This document shows positions 11,348 through 20,173 of a stretch of DNA of 64,000 nucleotides, one piece after another. The notes beneath the pieces were generated by a model, which had not been told where the DNA came from, made no database searches, and saw only the letters and a program-made list of their open reading frames with translations. Position 1 is the first letter of the stretch; each line of letters starts with the position of its first letter. The stretch is from Cocleimonas flava (GTDB taxonomy: Bacteria; Pseudomonadota; Gammaproteobacteria; Thiotrichales; Thiotrichaceae): assembly GCF_004339015.1 (NCBI RefSeq), contig NZ_SMFQ01000003.1, forward strand, positions 930,001-994,000, given 5' to 3'. A program made the translations under genes and the position numbers.

Positions 11348-11369
11348 TACTGTTTCAAATCAGTATTAA
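11344..11369 (+). terminator. Stem-loop at the end of the icmF-hbd unit
   Basis: TTAATACTG (11344-11352) pairs with CAGTATTAA (11361-11369), 8-nt loop, and overlaps the stop codon. No T tract follows, so it may be an mRNA 3'-end stabiliser rather than a true intrinsic terminator. Confidence 0.4.
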
Positions 11370-11405
11370 TAAAATACTGATTACAGACGATTTATTCACT
11401 GGACA

Positions 11406-11425
11406 TTACCTTTACGTAAACGTAA
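11406..11425. promoter_or_regulatory. Probable LiuR operator upstream of the ligase/LIV transporter operon
   Basis: TTACCTTTACGTAAACGTAA, one mismatch from a perfect palindrome of the same family as 6168 and 7066. It is 116 bp before the ligase start, linking the whole ligase-livGHM unit to the Liu regulon. Confidence 0.75.
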
Positions 11426-11540
11426 TGTAGCACCAGTTGTAAAGCGCAGAAAAATCTAACAATTAGAAAGACCAATACCCGCTAAAAAGGTCTCGCAAAT
11501 ATCAAACCCATCATTTGGACATTGAGAAGGAGCTCTGGGA

Positions 11541-13523
11541 ATGGCAGACACCCCCATAGAAACAAATAAGATTAATAACGATTTAGATACCTTCCCAAAA
11601 CTATTATTGGATCATGCCAAAAAGCGTCCTAACAAAGACGCCATCCGTGAAAAAGATTTAGGCATCTGGCAATCATGGACATGGTCAAAAGCCGCAGAAG
11701 AAATAGCAGCATTAGCTAATGGCTTAGCGTCTCTGGGATTCAAACGAGGAGACAAACTAGCGATAGTGGGAAATAACCGCCCTCGCCTCTATTGGGGTAT
11801 GTGTTCGGCACAAAGCCTAGGCGGAATACCTGTTCCGGTTTATCAAGATTCAGTCGCTGATGAAATTCAATATGTATTAGATCATTCAGAAGTGCGTTTT
11901 GCGTTGGTAGAAGATCAGGAACAAGTAGATAAGATGCTTGAGATCTATGACAGCTGCCCAGCCATGGAAACCATCATTTATGATGATCCCCGTGGTTTAA
12001 GAGATTATGACAAAACTCATTTATATGACTTTGAAAAACTTCAAGATATTGGAAGAGAATTCGCCAAAGAAAACCCTGATTATTTTTTACAGGAAGTCAA
12101 TAAAGGTTCTGGCGAAGACATAGGCATATTCCTTTATACCTCAGGAACCACGGGCAAGCCGAAAGGCGTTGTCATGACCAATAACAACATTCTGATTACT
12201 GCTAGAAACAGTGTTAAGTTTGACAATTTAACCGAAAACGAAGAAATCGTTTCTTACCTACCAATGGCTTGGGTTGGTGATCACATCTTTTCTTACGCAC
12301 AAGCGTATGTCACCGGATTCTGTGTTAACTGTCCAGAAAGTACCGAAACAGTAGCTACCGATTTAAGAGAAATTGGCCCTACTTATTACTTTGCTCCTCC
12401 ACGAGTATTCGAAAACATTTTAACCACTGTAACCATCAGAATGCATGATGCCAGTAAGCTTAAGCAGAAAATGTTTAATTACTTCATGGGCGTTGCCAAA
12501 AAAACCGGTGTTGACATGCTTGATGGTAAGCAAGTCACAGCCAAAGAACGCTTCTTGTATTGGTTAGGAAATATTCTGGTTTACGGTCCACTAAAAAACA
12601 CCATGGGTTTCAGCCGAATACGCTTAGCTTATACAGCTGGTGAAGCTATCGGGCCTGAAATCTTTGACTTCTTCCGTTCATTAGGAATTAACGTCAAACA
12701 ACTTTATGGTCAAACAGAAGCTGCTGTATTTATCACCATGCAACCCGATGGCGAAATATTCGCTGATACTGTTGGTATCCCTGCCCCCGGCGTTGAAGTA
12801 AAAGTGAATGACGATGGTGAAGTAATTTACCGTGGACCTGGCGTCTTCCACAGCTATTACAAAAATGAAGAATCAACAAAAGAAACCAAAAATGAAGAAG
12901 GCTGGGTTCTTACAGGTGATGCTGGTTACTTCGCTGATAATGGCCACCTAAAAATTATCGACCGTGCCAAGGATGTAGGTAAGTTTGTTGACGGCACTAT
13001 GTTTGCGCCGAAGTATATTGAAAATAAACTGAAATTCTTCCCGCACATTAAAGAAGTCGTAGCTATTGGCGATGGTAAAGATCATTGCACCGCGTTTATC
13101 AATATAGATTTAGAAGCGGTTGGTAACTGGGCTGAACGAAATAATGTGGGCTACGCGAGTTATCAAGAATTGGCAGGTCATGAAGAAGTTTACAAAATGA
13201 TGTTAGAAAGCATCGAGCAAGTAAACAAAGATCTATCGACCGATAGTTTGATGTCCAAATCTCAAATACACCGTTTCCTCATACTGCATAAAGAACTCGA
13301 TCCTGATGATGGCGAGCTCACTCGTACAGGTAAAGTCCGAAGGCGTATTGTTGCTGAAAAGTACAGTGTATTGATAGACGCTTTATATAACGGCTCAAAG
13401 GATTGCTACATCAATACCGAAGTTGCATTTGAAGACGGCCGTAAAGGATCTATCGAGGCAACACTCAGAATACAAGAGGCAGAAACATATACCCCTGCCC
13501 CAGCAACCAAGGGGGCAAACTAA
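11541..13523 (+). CDS. Long-chain-type acyl-CoA ligase (AMP-forming)
   Basis: 660-residue ANL-superfamily ligase that would activate a carboxylic acid to its CoA thioester. The AMP-binding motif LYTSGTTGKPKGVVMTN starts near residue 198, with later motifs LYGQTEA and GWVLTGDAGYF. Length and layout match long-chain fatty-acid ligases of the FadD15 type. GAAGGAG 10 nt upstream supports the start. The stop codon overlaps the livG start by one base (TAATG), so ligase and transporter are translationally linked. This suggests that the acid taken up by the transporter is the ligase substrate. Such ligase-LIV transporter operons are common in proteobacteria; the substrate is not established here. Confidence 0.88.
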   Translation: MADTPIETNKINNDLDTFPKLLLDHAKKRPNKDAIREKDLGIWQSWTWSKAAEEIAALANGLASLGFKRGDKLAIVGNNRPRLYWGMCSAQSLGGIPVPVYQDSVADEIQYVLDHSEVRFALVEDQEQVDKMLEIYDSCPAMETIIYDDPRGLRDYDKTHLYDFEKLQDIGREFAKENPDYFLQEVNKGSGEDIGIFLYTSGTTGKPKGVVMTNNNILITARNSVKFDNLTENEEIVSYLPMAWVGDHIFSYAQAYVTGFCVNCPESTETVATDLREIGPTYYFAPPRVFENILTTVTIRMHDASKLKQKMFNYFMGVAKKTGVDMLDGKQVTAKERFLYWLGNILVYGPLKNTMGFSRIRLAYTAGEAIGPEIFDFFRSLGINVKQLYGQTEAAVFITMQPDGEIFADTVGIPAPGVEVKVNDDGEVIYRGPGVFHSYYKNEESTKETKNEEGWVLTGDAGYFADNGHLKIIDRAKDVGKFVDGTMFAPKYIENKLKFFPHIKEVVAIGDGKDHCTAFINIDLEAVGNWAERNNVGYASYQELAGHEEVYKMMLESIEQVNKDLSTDSLMSKSQIHRFLILHKELDPDDGELTRTGKVRRRIVAEKYSVLIDALYNGSKDCYINTEVAFEDGRKGSIEATLRIQEAETYTPAPATKGAN

Positions 13524-14317
13524 TGGATCAAGATAATAGAATTGGTGACACATTACTTGAAGTTAAAAACATATCGTTATCATTTGGTGGTGTAAAAGCC
13601 CTTACTGATATCAGTTTTGACATCAAAGAAGGTGAAATACGCGCGATTATTGGTCCGAATGGTGCCGGTAAAAGCTCGATGCTGAATGTTATTAACGGCT
13701 TCTACCATCCTCAAGAAGGTGAAGTCTGGTTCCGTGGCAAAAAACGCGAATCGATGAAGCCTTATCAAGTAGCAAGACAAGGTGTAGCTCGTACCTTCCA
13801 GAACATCGCTTTGTTTAAAGGAATGTCGACACTGGACAACTTGATGACGGGCTGTATCACACACATGAAAACCAATATCTTTTTGCAGGCAATCTGGAAA
13901 GGCCCTGCTGAAAGAGAAGAATTAGAATTCCGTGAACGCGTTGAACACATCATAGATTTTCTTGGTATTCAAGCCATTCGTAAAACACCTGTAGGCAGAC
14001 TGCCTTACGGTATGCAGAAACGAGTTGAGTTAGGTAGAGCATTAGCTGCTCAGCCCAAGCTATTGTTATTAGACGAGCCAATGGCCGGCATGAACCTCGA
14101 AGAAAAAGAGGATATGAGTCGCTTCATTCTGGATGTTAATGATGAATTCGGAACAACCATTACCTTAATCGAACATGATATCGGCGTGGTGATGGACTTA
14201 TCAGACAGAATCGTAGTGCTTGATTACGGTTGCAAACTCGCAGATGGAACGCCGGATGTGGTGCGTAATGACCAAGCCGTAATTGATGCATATTTGGGGG
14301 TGAGTCATGATGACTAA
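13523..14317 (+). CDS. livG: LIV-type ABC transporter ATPase (LivG)
   Basis: 264-residue cytoplasmic ATPase of the branched-chain amino-acid/amide (HAAT) transporter family. It has Walker A GPNGAGKSS, signature region LPYGMQKRVELGRAL (the LivG-style variant of LSGGQ) and Walker B LLLLDEPMAGM, followed by the switch histidine in TLIEHDIGVVMDLSDRI. Its start overlaps the ligase stop by one base, and livH follows after 45 bp. It energises uptake together with LivF. Given its partners (two acyl-CoA ligases and a CoA transferase), the cargo may be a carboxylic acid rather than an amino acid; that is inference. Confidence 0.93.
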   Translation: MDQDNRIGDTLLEVKNISLSFGGVKALTDISFDIKEGEIRAIIGPNGAGKSSMLNVINGFYHPQEGEVWFRGKKRESMKPYQVARQGVARTFQNIALFKGMSTLDNLMTGCITHMKTNIFLQAIWKGPAEREELEFRERVEHIIDFLGIQAIRKTPVGRLPYGMQKRVELGRALAAQPKLLLLDEPMAGMNLEEKEDMSRFILDVNDEFGTTITLIEHDIGVVMDLSDRIVVLDYGCKLADGTPDVVRNDQAVIDAYLGVSHDD

Positions 14318-14362
14318 TATAACTTTAACTCAAGTTTTAAATACACACGCAAGGAGCCAACA

Positions 14363-15364
14363 ATGAGTCCATTATTTCTCAATGCACTTGAGGTTATCTT
14401 GAATGGTCTAATGGCCGGAATCATGTACTCTCTCGTCGCTTTAGGATTTGTTTTAATCTTTAAAGCATCAGGTATATTCAACTACGCTCAAGGCGTTATG
14501 GCATTATTTGCCGCACTTACACTGGTTGGCTTTCAAACGGGACAAGTTCCCTTTGCCCATCTGATTAATGCCATGTTCGGTACCGAAATTCATCACTGGG
14601 GAAGCGGCATGAACACCTTCCTCGCGATCATCCTGACGATGATTGTGATGATTATCTTTGCCTGGCTATTAGAAAAAATAGTCCTCAAACACATGGTCAA
14701 TCAGGCGCCTATTATCCTGTTTATGACAACCATAGGATTAGCGTACTTCATGGAAGGTTTTGGCGATCTTATGTGGGGCGCTGATATCAAAACCATGGAT
14801 GTAGGTTTACCTTCTGGTGGTTCTCTCTGGCTAGAAGATTTCACCAAAGGCTGGGCGGCAGAAGGCACAGAATATTACGGTATGTATATTGATGTATTAG
14901 ATGTATGGGCCGCAGGTATCGCCATATTACTGGTTATTGCACTTACCCTATTCTCGCAATACACAAAAACCGGACGTGCTTTACGTGCCGTAGCAGACGA
15001 TCACCAGGCAGCATTAACCGTAGGTATATCTCTTCGAACTATCTGGATAATCGTTTGGTCACTCGCAGGCTTCGTTGCATTGGTTGCAGGCATCATGTGG
15101 GGCTCTAAATCCGGTGTTCAATTCTCCTTATCTTTAATCGCACTGAAAGCGCTTCCCGTATTAATACTTGGTGGGTTTACATCTATCCCCGGAGCAATCA
15201 TCGGCGGCTTAATTATCGGTGTGGGTGAGAAATTATTTGAATTTTCAATTGGCGGCATGATTGGTGGAGCAACCGAAAACTGGTTTGCTTATGTTCTGGC
15301 TTTAGCCTTCCTAATGTTCAGACCACAAGGTCTGTTCGGCGAAAAAATCATAGAGAGGGTTTAA
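14363..15364 (+). CDS. livH: LIV-type ABC transporter permease (LivH)
   Basis: 333-residue inner-membrane permease with about eight hydrophobic segments. N-terminal NGLMAGIMYSLVALGFVLIFKASGIFNYAQG and later ALRAVADDHQAALTVGIS and LPVLILGGFTSIPGAIIGG are LivH signatures; the second is the cytoplasmic loop that docks on the ATPase. A strong AAGGAG precedes the ATG by 7 nt. It is somewhat longer than typical LivH (about 300 residues) because of a periplasmic insertion around residues 65-80 and 150-170. LivM follows 3 bp after the stop. Confidence 0.92.
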   Translation: MSPLFLNALEVILNGLMAGIMYSLVALGFVLIFKASGIFNYAQGVMALFAALTLVGFQTGQVPFAHLINAMFGTEIHHWGSGMNTFLAIILTMIVMIIFAWLLEKIVLKHMVNQAPIILFMTTIGLAYFMEGFGDLMWGADIKTMDVGLPSGGSLWLEDFTKGWAAEGTEYYGMYIDVLDVWAAGIAILLVIALTLFSQYTKTGRALRAVADDHQAALTVGISLRTIWIIVWSLAGFVALVAGIMWGSKSGVQFSLSLIALKALPVLILGGFTSIPGAIIGGLIIGVGEKLFEFSIGGMIGGATENWFAYVLALAFLMFRPQGLFGEKIIERV

Positions 15365-15367
15365 TCA

Positions 15368-16444
15368 ATGTTTTATAGAGAATCTGGGGATTTCAAAACC
15401 AATTACGCTGATGATCAGCAGTCCTTTCCAATAAAGTTAGATCGCTATGCGGTATGGGTACTGCTTGCCTTTGCTTTTTTTGTAGTACCTTTTTTCATCA
15501 ACGACTATTGGGAAAAATCTGTATTAGTACCCTTCCTTGTTTGGTCAATGGCTGCGTTGGGTTTAAACATTCTAACCGGATATTGTGGTCAGGTAAGTTT
15601 AGGAACTGGCGGTTTCATGGCAGTAGGTGCCTACTCTTGTTATAAATTGATGATCGCCTTTCCGGGTTTGAATATCTTTTTTGTCGTTATTCTTGCAGGC
15701 ATTATCACCGCCATCGTCGGAATCGCCTTTGGACTGCCCAGTTTAAGGATTAAAGGTTTCTACCTGGCTGTTGCCACATTGGCCTCGCAATTCTTCTTGA
15801 TCTGGATGTTCAATAAAATCCCGTGGTTTTACAACTACTCATCATCAGGAATGATCACGGCCCCAGAGCGTACGATGTTTGGTATAGCTATATCAGGGCC
15901 ATCAGCACCCTCCTGGGCAACCTATCTATTCTGTTTAACCCTGGTAACCATATTTGCCTTTATTGCGCGAAACCTGACCAGGGGCCGAATAGGTCGCGCA
16001 TGGAAGTCTATTCATGACATGGATATCGCGGCAGAAATTATAGGAATCCCACCACTACAGGCAAAATTATCTGCATTTGCGGTGAGTTCGTTCTATATAG
16101 GTATGTCAGGGGCGATGTTATTTGGTGTATACCTTGGTTCAGCAGAACCGGGCGAAGCCTTTGGTATCGACAAATCATTCTTAGTGTTATTCATGGTTAT
16201 CATCGGCGGGCTTGGCAGTATTTTAGGATCTTTCCTGGGTGCAGCATTCCTGATACTGGTACCTGTTTTAATGAAGAATATCATGGTTGGTGCGTTTGGT
16301 TGGCCAGCCGATTTAGCAGCACATCTTGAACTATTGTTTATAGGTGCGTTGATAATGTTTTTCCTAGTCGTTGAACCTCATGGGCTTGCACAGCTATGGC
16401 GTATGACGAAAGAGAAATTACGACTCTGGCCGTTCCCCCATTAG
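15368..16444 (+). CDS. livM: LIV-type ABC transporter permease (LivM)
   Basis: 358-residue second permease. It has a hydrophilic start of about 25 residues, then eight to nine membrane segments. LivM hallmarks are AALGLNILTGYCGQVSLGTGGFMAVGAYS, GLPSLRIKGFYLAVATLASQFF and the docking loop IHDMDIAAEIIGIPPLQAKLSAFAVSSFY. It starts 3 bp after livH, so the two subunits are probably translated together. The C terminus ends in VEPHGLAQLWRMTKEKLRLWPFPH, matching family members that lack a fused ATPase. Confidence 0.92.
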   Translation: MFYRESGDFKTNYADDQQSFPIKLDRYAVWVLLAFAFFVVPFFINDYWEKSVLVPFLVWSMAALGLNILTGYCGQVSLGTGGFMAVGAYSCYKLMIAFPGLNIFFVVILAGIITAIVGIAFGLPSLRIKGFYLAVATLASQFFLIWMFNKIPWFYNYSSSGMITAPERTMFGIAISGPSAPSWATYLFCLTLVTIFAFIARNLTRGRIGRAWKSIHDMDIAAEIIGIPPLQAKLSAFAVSSFYIGMSGAMLFGVYLGSAEPGEAFGIDKSFLVLFMVIIGGLGSILGSFLGAAFLILVPVLMKNIMVGAFGWPADLAAHLELLFIGALIMFFLVVEPHGLAQLWRMTKEKLRLWPFPH

Positions 16445-16531
16445 GTCAGGAAGTGAAAAAGGCGTCAGTGCAGTGTAATAGTTATTTAAATAAATACATT
16501 GACGATTAGTATGTTTATAAGAGGAGTAAAT

Positions 16532-17824
16532 ATGAAAATAAAACAATTTGGTGCAGCTCTTGTGGCAGCAACGATACTGGCGACATCTGTCCCTGTAGCG
16601 GCTGACCTTACATTCCCAATGCTTAGTTATCGTACTGGACCTTACGGGCCTAACGGAGCTGAGTTTGCAGATGGATACGCAGATTACTTCACATTATTGA
16701 ATGAACGTGATGGTGGAATTGGCGGCGCAAAGATCCTGACACCTGAATGTGAAACTGCCTATAACACCGCTAAGGGTGTTGAGTGTTATGAATCTACCAA
16801 AGAAGGCGCTTTGATTTATCAGCCACTTTCGACCGGTATTACATATCAGTTAATTCCTAAAGTAACGGCTGACGATATTCCAATGCACACAATGGGTTAT
16901 GGTCGTACATCAGCTGCTAACGGTAAAGTGTTCAGTCACGTATTTAACTACCCTGCTAATTACTGGGATGGCGCGTCAGTTATTATCAAACACATTTCTG
17001 ATGAAGAAAAAGGTGATTTGAAAGGTAAGAAAATTTCTCTTGTTTACCATAACTCTGCCTACGGTAAAGAGCCAATTCGTACACTGGAAGAACTGGCTAA
17101 AAAACACGGTTATAAGTTAACGCTCATTCCTGTAGACCATCCTGGTCAAGAGCAAAAATCACAATGGCTTCAACTTCGTCGTGACCGTCCTGATTACATC
17201 ATCATGTATGGTTGGGGTGTAATGAATCAGGTAGCAATCAAAGAAGCGACTAACATTCGCTTTGATATGAGCAAGTTCATCGGTATTTGGTGGTCAGGTT
17301 CTGAAAATGATGTATTACCAGCTGGCGATAAAGCAAACGGCTATAAAGCGGTTACGTTCCATGGTGTTGGTGATGACTATCCAATATTTGAAGAACTTAA
17401 AAAGTATGTGAAAGATACAGGTAAAGCAGCCGGTGACGGTTCTAACCTTGGTACAGCTTTATACAATCGTGGCATGTACGCAGCAATGCTTGCAGCAGAA
17501 GCGGCCGCTAACGCGCAAAAAATCCACAACACCAAAGATCTTACAGGTGCACAGATGCGTGACGGTATGGAATCTCTCAAGATTGACCAGGATCGTATGA
17601 AAGCACTTGGTTTAGAAGGATTTGGTCCTGAAATCAGTGTGACTTGTGCGAATCATGGTGGACCTGGTTTAGGTGCTATCCAGCAATGGGATGCTAAAGC
17701 GAAGAAATGGTCATTAATTACTGACTTCGTAGAATCAGATCGTTCAGTGATTGATCCATTAATCGCAGAAGACTCTGCAGCTTACGCTAAAGAAAATAGT
17801 ATGAAAGAACGTGATTGTAAGTAA
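16532..17824 (+). CDS. Periplasmic substrate-binding protein of the LIV-type transporter
   Basis: 430-residue type-I periplasmic binding protein (LivJ/LivK superfamily). A clear signal peptide (KIKQF, hydrophobic core, cleavage near PVAA|DLTF) fixes the start at 16532, with GAGGAG 8 nt upstream; an in-frame ATG at 16499 would add 11 residues before the signal peptide and is unlikely. Motifs include GGIGGAKI near residue 60, the hinge segment KGKKISLVYHNSAYGKEPIR and RRDRPDYIIMYGWG. Four cysteines could form two disulphides. It captures the ligand for LivGHMF. It differs from amino-acid-binding LivJ in length (about 370) and belongs to the longer group found next to acyl-CoA ligases. Confidence 0.88.
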   Translation: MKIKQFGAALVAATILATSVPVAADLTFPMLSYRTGPYGPNGAEFADGYADYFTLLNERDGGIGGAKILTPECETAYNTAKGVECYESTKEGALIYQPLSTGITYQLIPKVTADDIPMHTMGYGRTSAANGKVFSHVFNYPANYWDGASVIIKHISDEEKGDLKGKKISLVYHNSAYGKEPIRTLEELAKKHGYKLTLIPVDHPGQEQKSQWLQLRRDRPDYIIMYGWGVMNQVAIKEATNIRFDMSKFIGIWWSGSENDVLPAGDKANGYKAVTFHGVGDDYPIFEELKKYVKDTGKAAGDGSNLGTALYNRGMYAAMLAAEAAANAQKIHNTKDLTGAQMRDGMESLKIDQDRMKALGLEGFGPEISVTCANHGGPGLGAIQQWDAKAKKWSLITDFVESDRSVIDPLIAEDSAAYAKENSMKERDCK

Positions 17825-17879
17825 ATCATAGTAACAAGCTAAATTAAGCTACTGCAATAACAAGTAGTCTTTAATCTGG

Positions 17880-17907
17880 GAGAGCCTCCTTTTTAACGGC
17901 GGCTCTC
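17880..17907 (+). terminator. Stem-loop between the binding protein and livF
   Basis: GAGAGCC (17880-17886) pairs with GGCTCTC (17901-17907) around a T-rich loop. The following sequence is TCTTAAAAAAA, a poor T tract. Such a stem would stabilise the abundant binding-protein mRNA and reduce read-through into livF. Confidence 0.6.
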
Positions 17908-17953
17908 TCTTAAAAAAATTCATTTTATAACCCTAACCTGGTGATAGTTAATT

Positions 17954-18766
17954 ATGTCGACAGAAAACAATATCCTCAGCATTAAGAATATCGAAGTGAT
18001 TTATGATCACGTCATTCTTGTACTTAAAGGGGTATCCCTAGATGTGCCTAAAGGTGGAATCGTAGCTCTACTAGGTGCTAACGGAGCTGGCAAAACAACT
18101 ACCATCAAATCCATATCAAACATTCTTAAAACAGAACGTGGTGAAGTTACCAAAGGCTCTATCACTTTTGAAGGCGAACAAATCCAGGACCTCTCCCCTA
18201 CCGAGTTAGTTAAAAAAGGTGTGGTACAAGTCATGGAAGGCCGTCACTGTTTTGAACATTTAACGGTAGAAGAAAACCTGTTAACCGGTGCTTACATCCG
18301 TAAAGATGGTCGCAAAGCCATCGCCGAAGATCTGGAAAAAGTATATACATACTTTCCACGCCTAAAAGAACGCCGCAAAAGCCAGGCAGGTTATACCTCT
18401 GGTGGAGAGCAACAAATGGTTGCTGTTGGTCGCGCGCTCATGGCAAAACCCAAATTAATCCTACTGGATGAACCATCGATGGGATTAGCCCCTCAGTTGG
18501 TTGAAGAAATTTTTGAAATCGTAAAGTCTTTGAATGAAAAAGAAGGCGTTACGTTTTTACTCGCCGAGCAAAATGTCTCGGTCGCATTACGCTACGCAAC
18601 CTATGGTTATATTTTAGAAAATGGCCGTGTGGTTATGGATGGCGAAGCCAAAGCACTTTCTGAAAACGAAGACGTTAAAGAATTCTATCTCGGACTCAGT
18701 GATGGTGATAAGAAAAGCTTCCGCGATGTTAAACACTACCGTCGTCGTAAACGTTGGTTAGCGTGA
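17954..18766 (+). CDS. livF: LIV-type ABC transporter ATPase (LivF)
   Basis: 270-residue second ATPase of the transporter. It has Walker A GANGAGKTT, the signature YTSGGEQQMVAVGRALMAKP, Walker B LILLDEPSMGLAPQLVEEIF and the LivF-style LLAEQNVSVALRYATYGYILENGRVV. A C-terminal basic tail (KHYRRRKRWLA) is unusual for LivF, which normally ends after the YLG segment, but resembles relatives in ligase-linked LIV operons. The gene is 129 bp from the binding-protein gene with a stem-loop in between, and is followed by a copy of the dispersed repeat. Confidence 0.92.
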   Translation: MSTENNILSIKNIEVIYDHVILVLKGVSLDVPKGGIVALLGANGAGKTTTIKSISNILKTERGEVTKGSITFEGEQIQDLSPTELVKKGVVQVMEGRHCFEHLTVEENLLTGAYIRKDGRKAIAEDLEKVYTYFPRLKERRKSQAGYTSGGEQQMVAVGRALMAKPKLILLDEPSMGLAPQLVEEIFEIVKSLNEKEGVTFLLAEQNVSVALRYATYGYILENGRVVMDGEAKALSENEDVKEFYLGLSDGDKKSFRDVKHYRRRKRWLA

Positions 18767-18787
18767 TAAACCATTAAATAGCCTAAT

Positions 18788-18822
18788 AAAAAAGTGCCTC
18801 AAAGGTGGGGGGTGTCTTTTTT
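18788..18822. repeat. Dispersed C-rich repeat, copy 2 (after livF)
   Basis: On the minus strand reads GACACCCCCCACCTTTGAGG then CACTTTTTT. T runs flank it on both strands (TGTCTTTTTT on plus, GCACTTTTTT on minus), so it could end transcription in either direction. Confidence 0.7.
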
Positions 18823-18911
18823 ACTTAACATTAAGCGAATATTATCAACACCTGCTATTTTATTTTATATTTAAACCGTATTTGTATTTAAACCGTTGAG
18901 ACTAAAGCACT

Positions 18912-20144
18912 ATGTCAGATTTTTACGATGCACTTGAAACCCGAGACCCAGCTGATCGTGAACAAGCCCTAATACAAGCCGTTGCAGATCAAGTCGCGCA
19001 CGCCAAAGAGAATACTGCGGCTTACGCAACCGTATTAAAAGATGTAGACCCAACGAGCATTACTTCTGCGGAAGATATTGCAAAGTTGCCAATCACACGC
19101 AAATCTGAACTCATCGAACAACAAAAGACAAATCGTCCTTTTGGTGGATTAGACGCGAAAGGCATTACGCTCGCCAATATCTTTGCCTCACCCGGCCCTA
19201 TCTACGAACCCGGTACAAAAAAAGAAGATTTTGCTCGATTTGCACGCTCGCTTTACGCAGCAGGATTTCGTTCGGGCGGGATCTCTCACAACTGTTTTTC
19301 CTATCACTTTACACCCGCTGGCTTGATGCTCGAAAACAGTGCGCAAGCTCTGGGTTGTGCTGTTATACCAGCAGGAACGGGACAAACTGAATTACAAGTA
19401 CAAACCATTGCAGACTTAAAACCTGATAGCTATATCGGCACCCCCTCTTTTCTAAAAATCATTTTAGAAAAAGCAGAAGCACTAGGTTCTGATGTCACAT
19501 CAATCGACAAAGCATTAGTCACAGGTGAAGCACTTCCACCTTCTATTCGCGCAGGTTTCGCCGAGAAAGGTATCGCGGTATATCAATGCTATTCTTCTGC
19601 TGATTTAGGTTTAATCGCCTATGAATCAGAAGCTCAGGAAGGTTTAATTGTGGATGAAGGTATCTATCTGGAAATCGTCAGACCCGGTACTGGCGACCCA
19701 GTCGCAAAGGGAGAAGTCGGTGAAGTCATCGTTACTAGCCTCAATCCAGATTACCCATTAATCCGTTTTGCGACAGGTGATTTATCCGCCATTATGGAAG
19801 GACAAAGCCCATGTGGACGCACCAACAAACGCATTAAAGGCTGGATGGGAAGAGCCGATCAAACCGCCAAAGTACGCGGCATGTTCATCCACCCGGAACA
19901 GGTTGATAAAGTTTTCAAACGCCACCCAGAATTAACAAAGGTTCGTTTGGTTGTTAGCTGGGAAAATGAAAGCGATCAACTCACCTTAAAGTGTGAAACA
20001 GATAACGCGTCTGACGAACTCAATAGCAATATAAGCAACAGTATCAGAGAAATCTGCAAGCTGCGTGGTGAAGTTGAATTTGTCGATATTGGTAGCCTTC
20101 CTAACGATGGCACGGTTATCGAAGATGCACGAGACTACGACTAG
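18912..20144 (+). CDS. Phenylacetate-CoA ligase (PaaK)-like AMP-forming ligase
   Basis: 410-residue adenylating enzyme of the PaaK branch, a little shorter than PaaK (about 440). Recognisable parts are the N-terminal LPITRKSELIEQQ, the motif YSSADLGLIAYESE in place of the ANL YGxTE motif, the ATP-ribose motif LIRFATGDLSAI and the C-terminal hinge GRADQTAKVRGMFIHPEQVDKV. The glycine-rich P-loop segment is degraded (ASPGPIYEPG), as in several PaaK relatives. It follows the LIV transporter and precedes a CoA transferase, so it may activate an acid taken up by that system. The true substrate is unknown and need not be aromatic. Confidence 0.8.
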   Translation: MSDFYDALETRDPADREQALIQAVADQVAHAKENTAAYATVLKDVDPTSITSAEDIAKLPITRKSELIEQQKTNRPFGGLDAKGITLANIFASPGPIYEPGTKKEDFARFARSLYAAGFRSGGISHNCFSYHFTPAGLMLENSAQALGCAVIPAGTGQTELQVQTIADLKPDSYIGTPSFLKIILEKAEALGSDVTSIDKALVTGEALPPSIRAGFAEKGIAVYQCYSSADLGLIAYESEAQEGLIVDEGIYLEIVRPGTGDPVAKGEVGEVIVTSLNPDYPLIRFATGDLSAIMEGQSPCGRTNKRIKGWMGRADQTAKVRGMFIHPEQVDKVFKRHPELTKVRLVVSWENESDQLTLKCETDNASDELNSNISNSIREICKLRGEVEFVDIGSLPNDGTVIEDARDYD

Positions 20145-20173
20145 TTAATCATGATTAGGGCAACGTTGAGAAT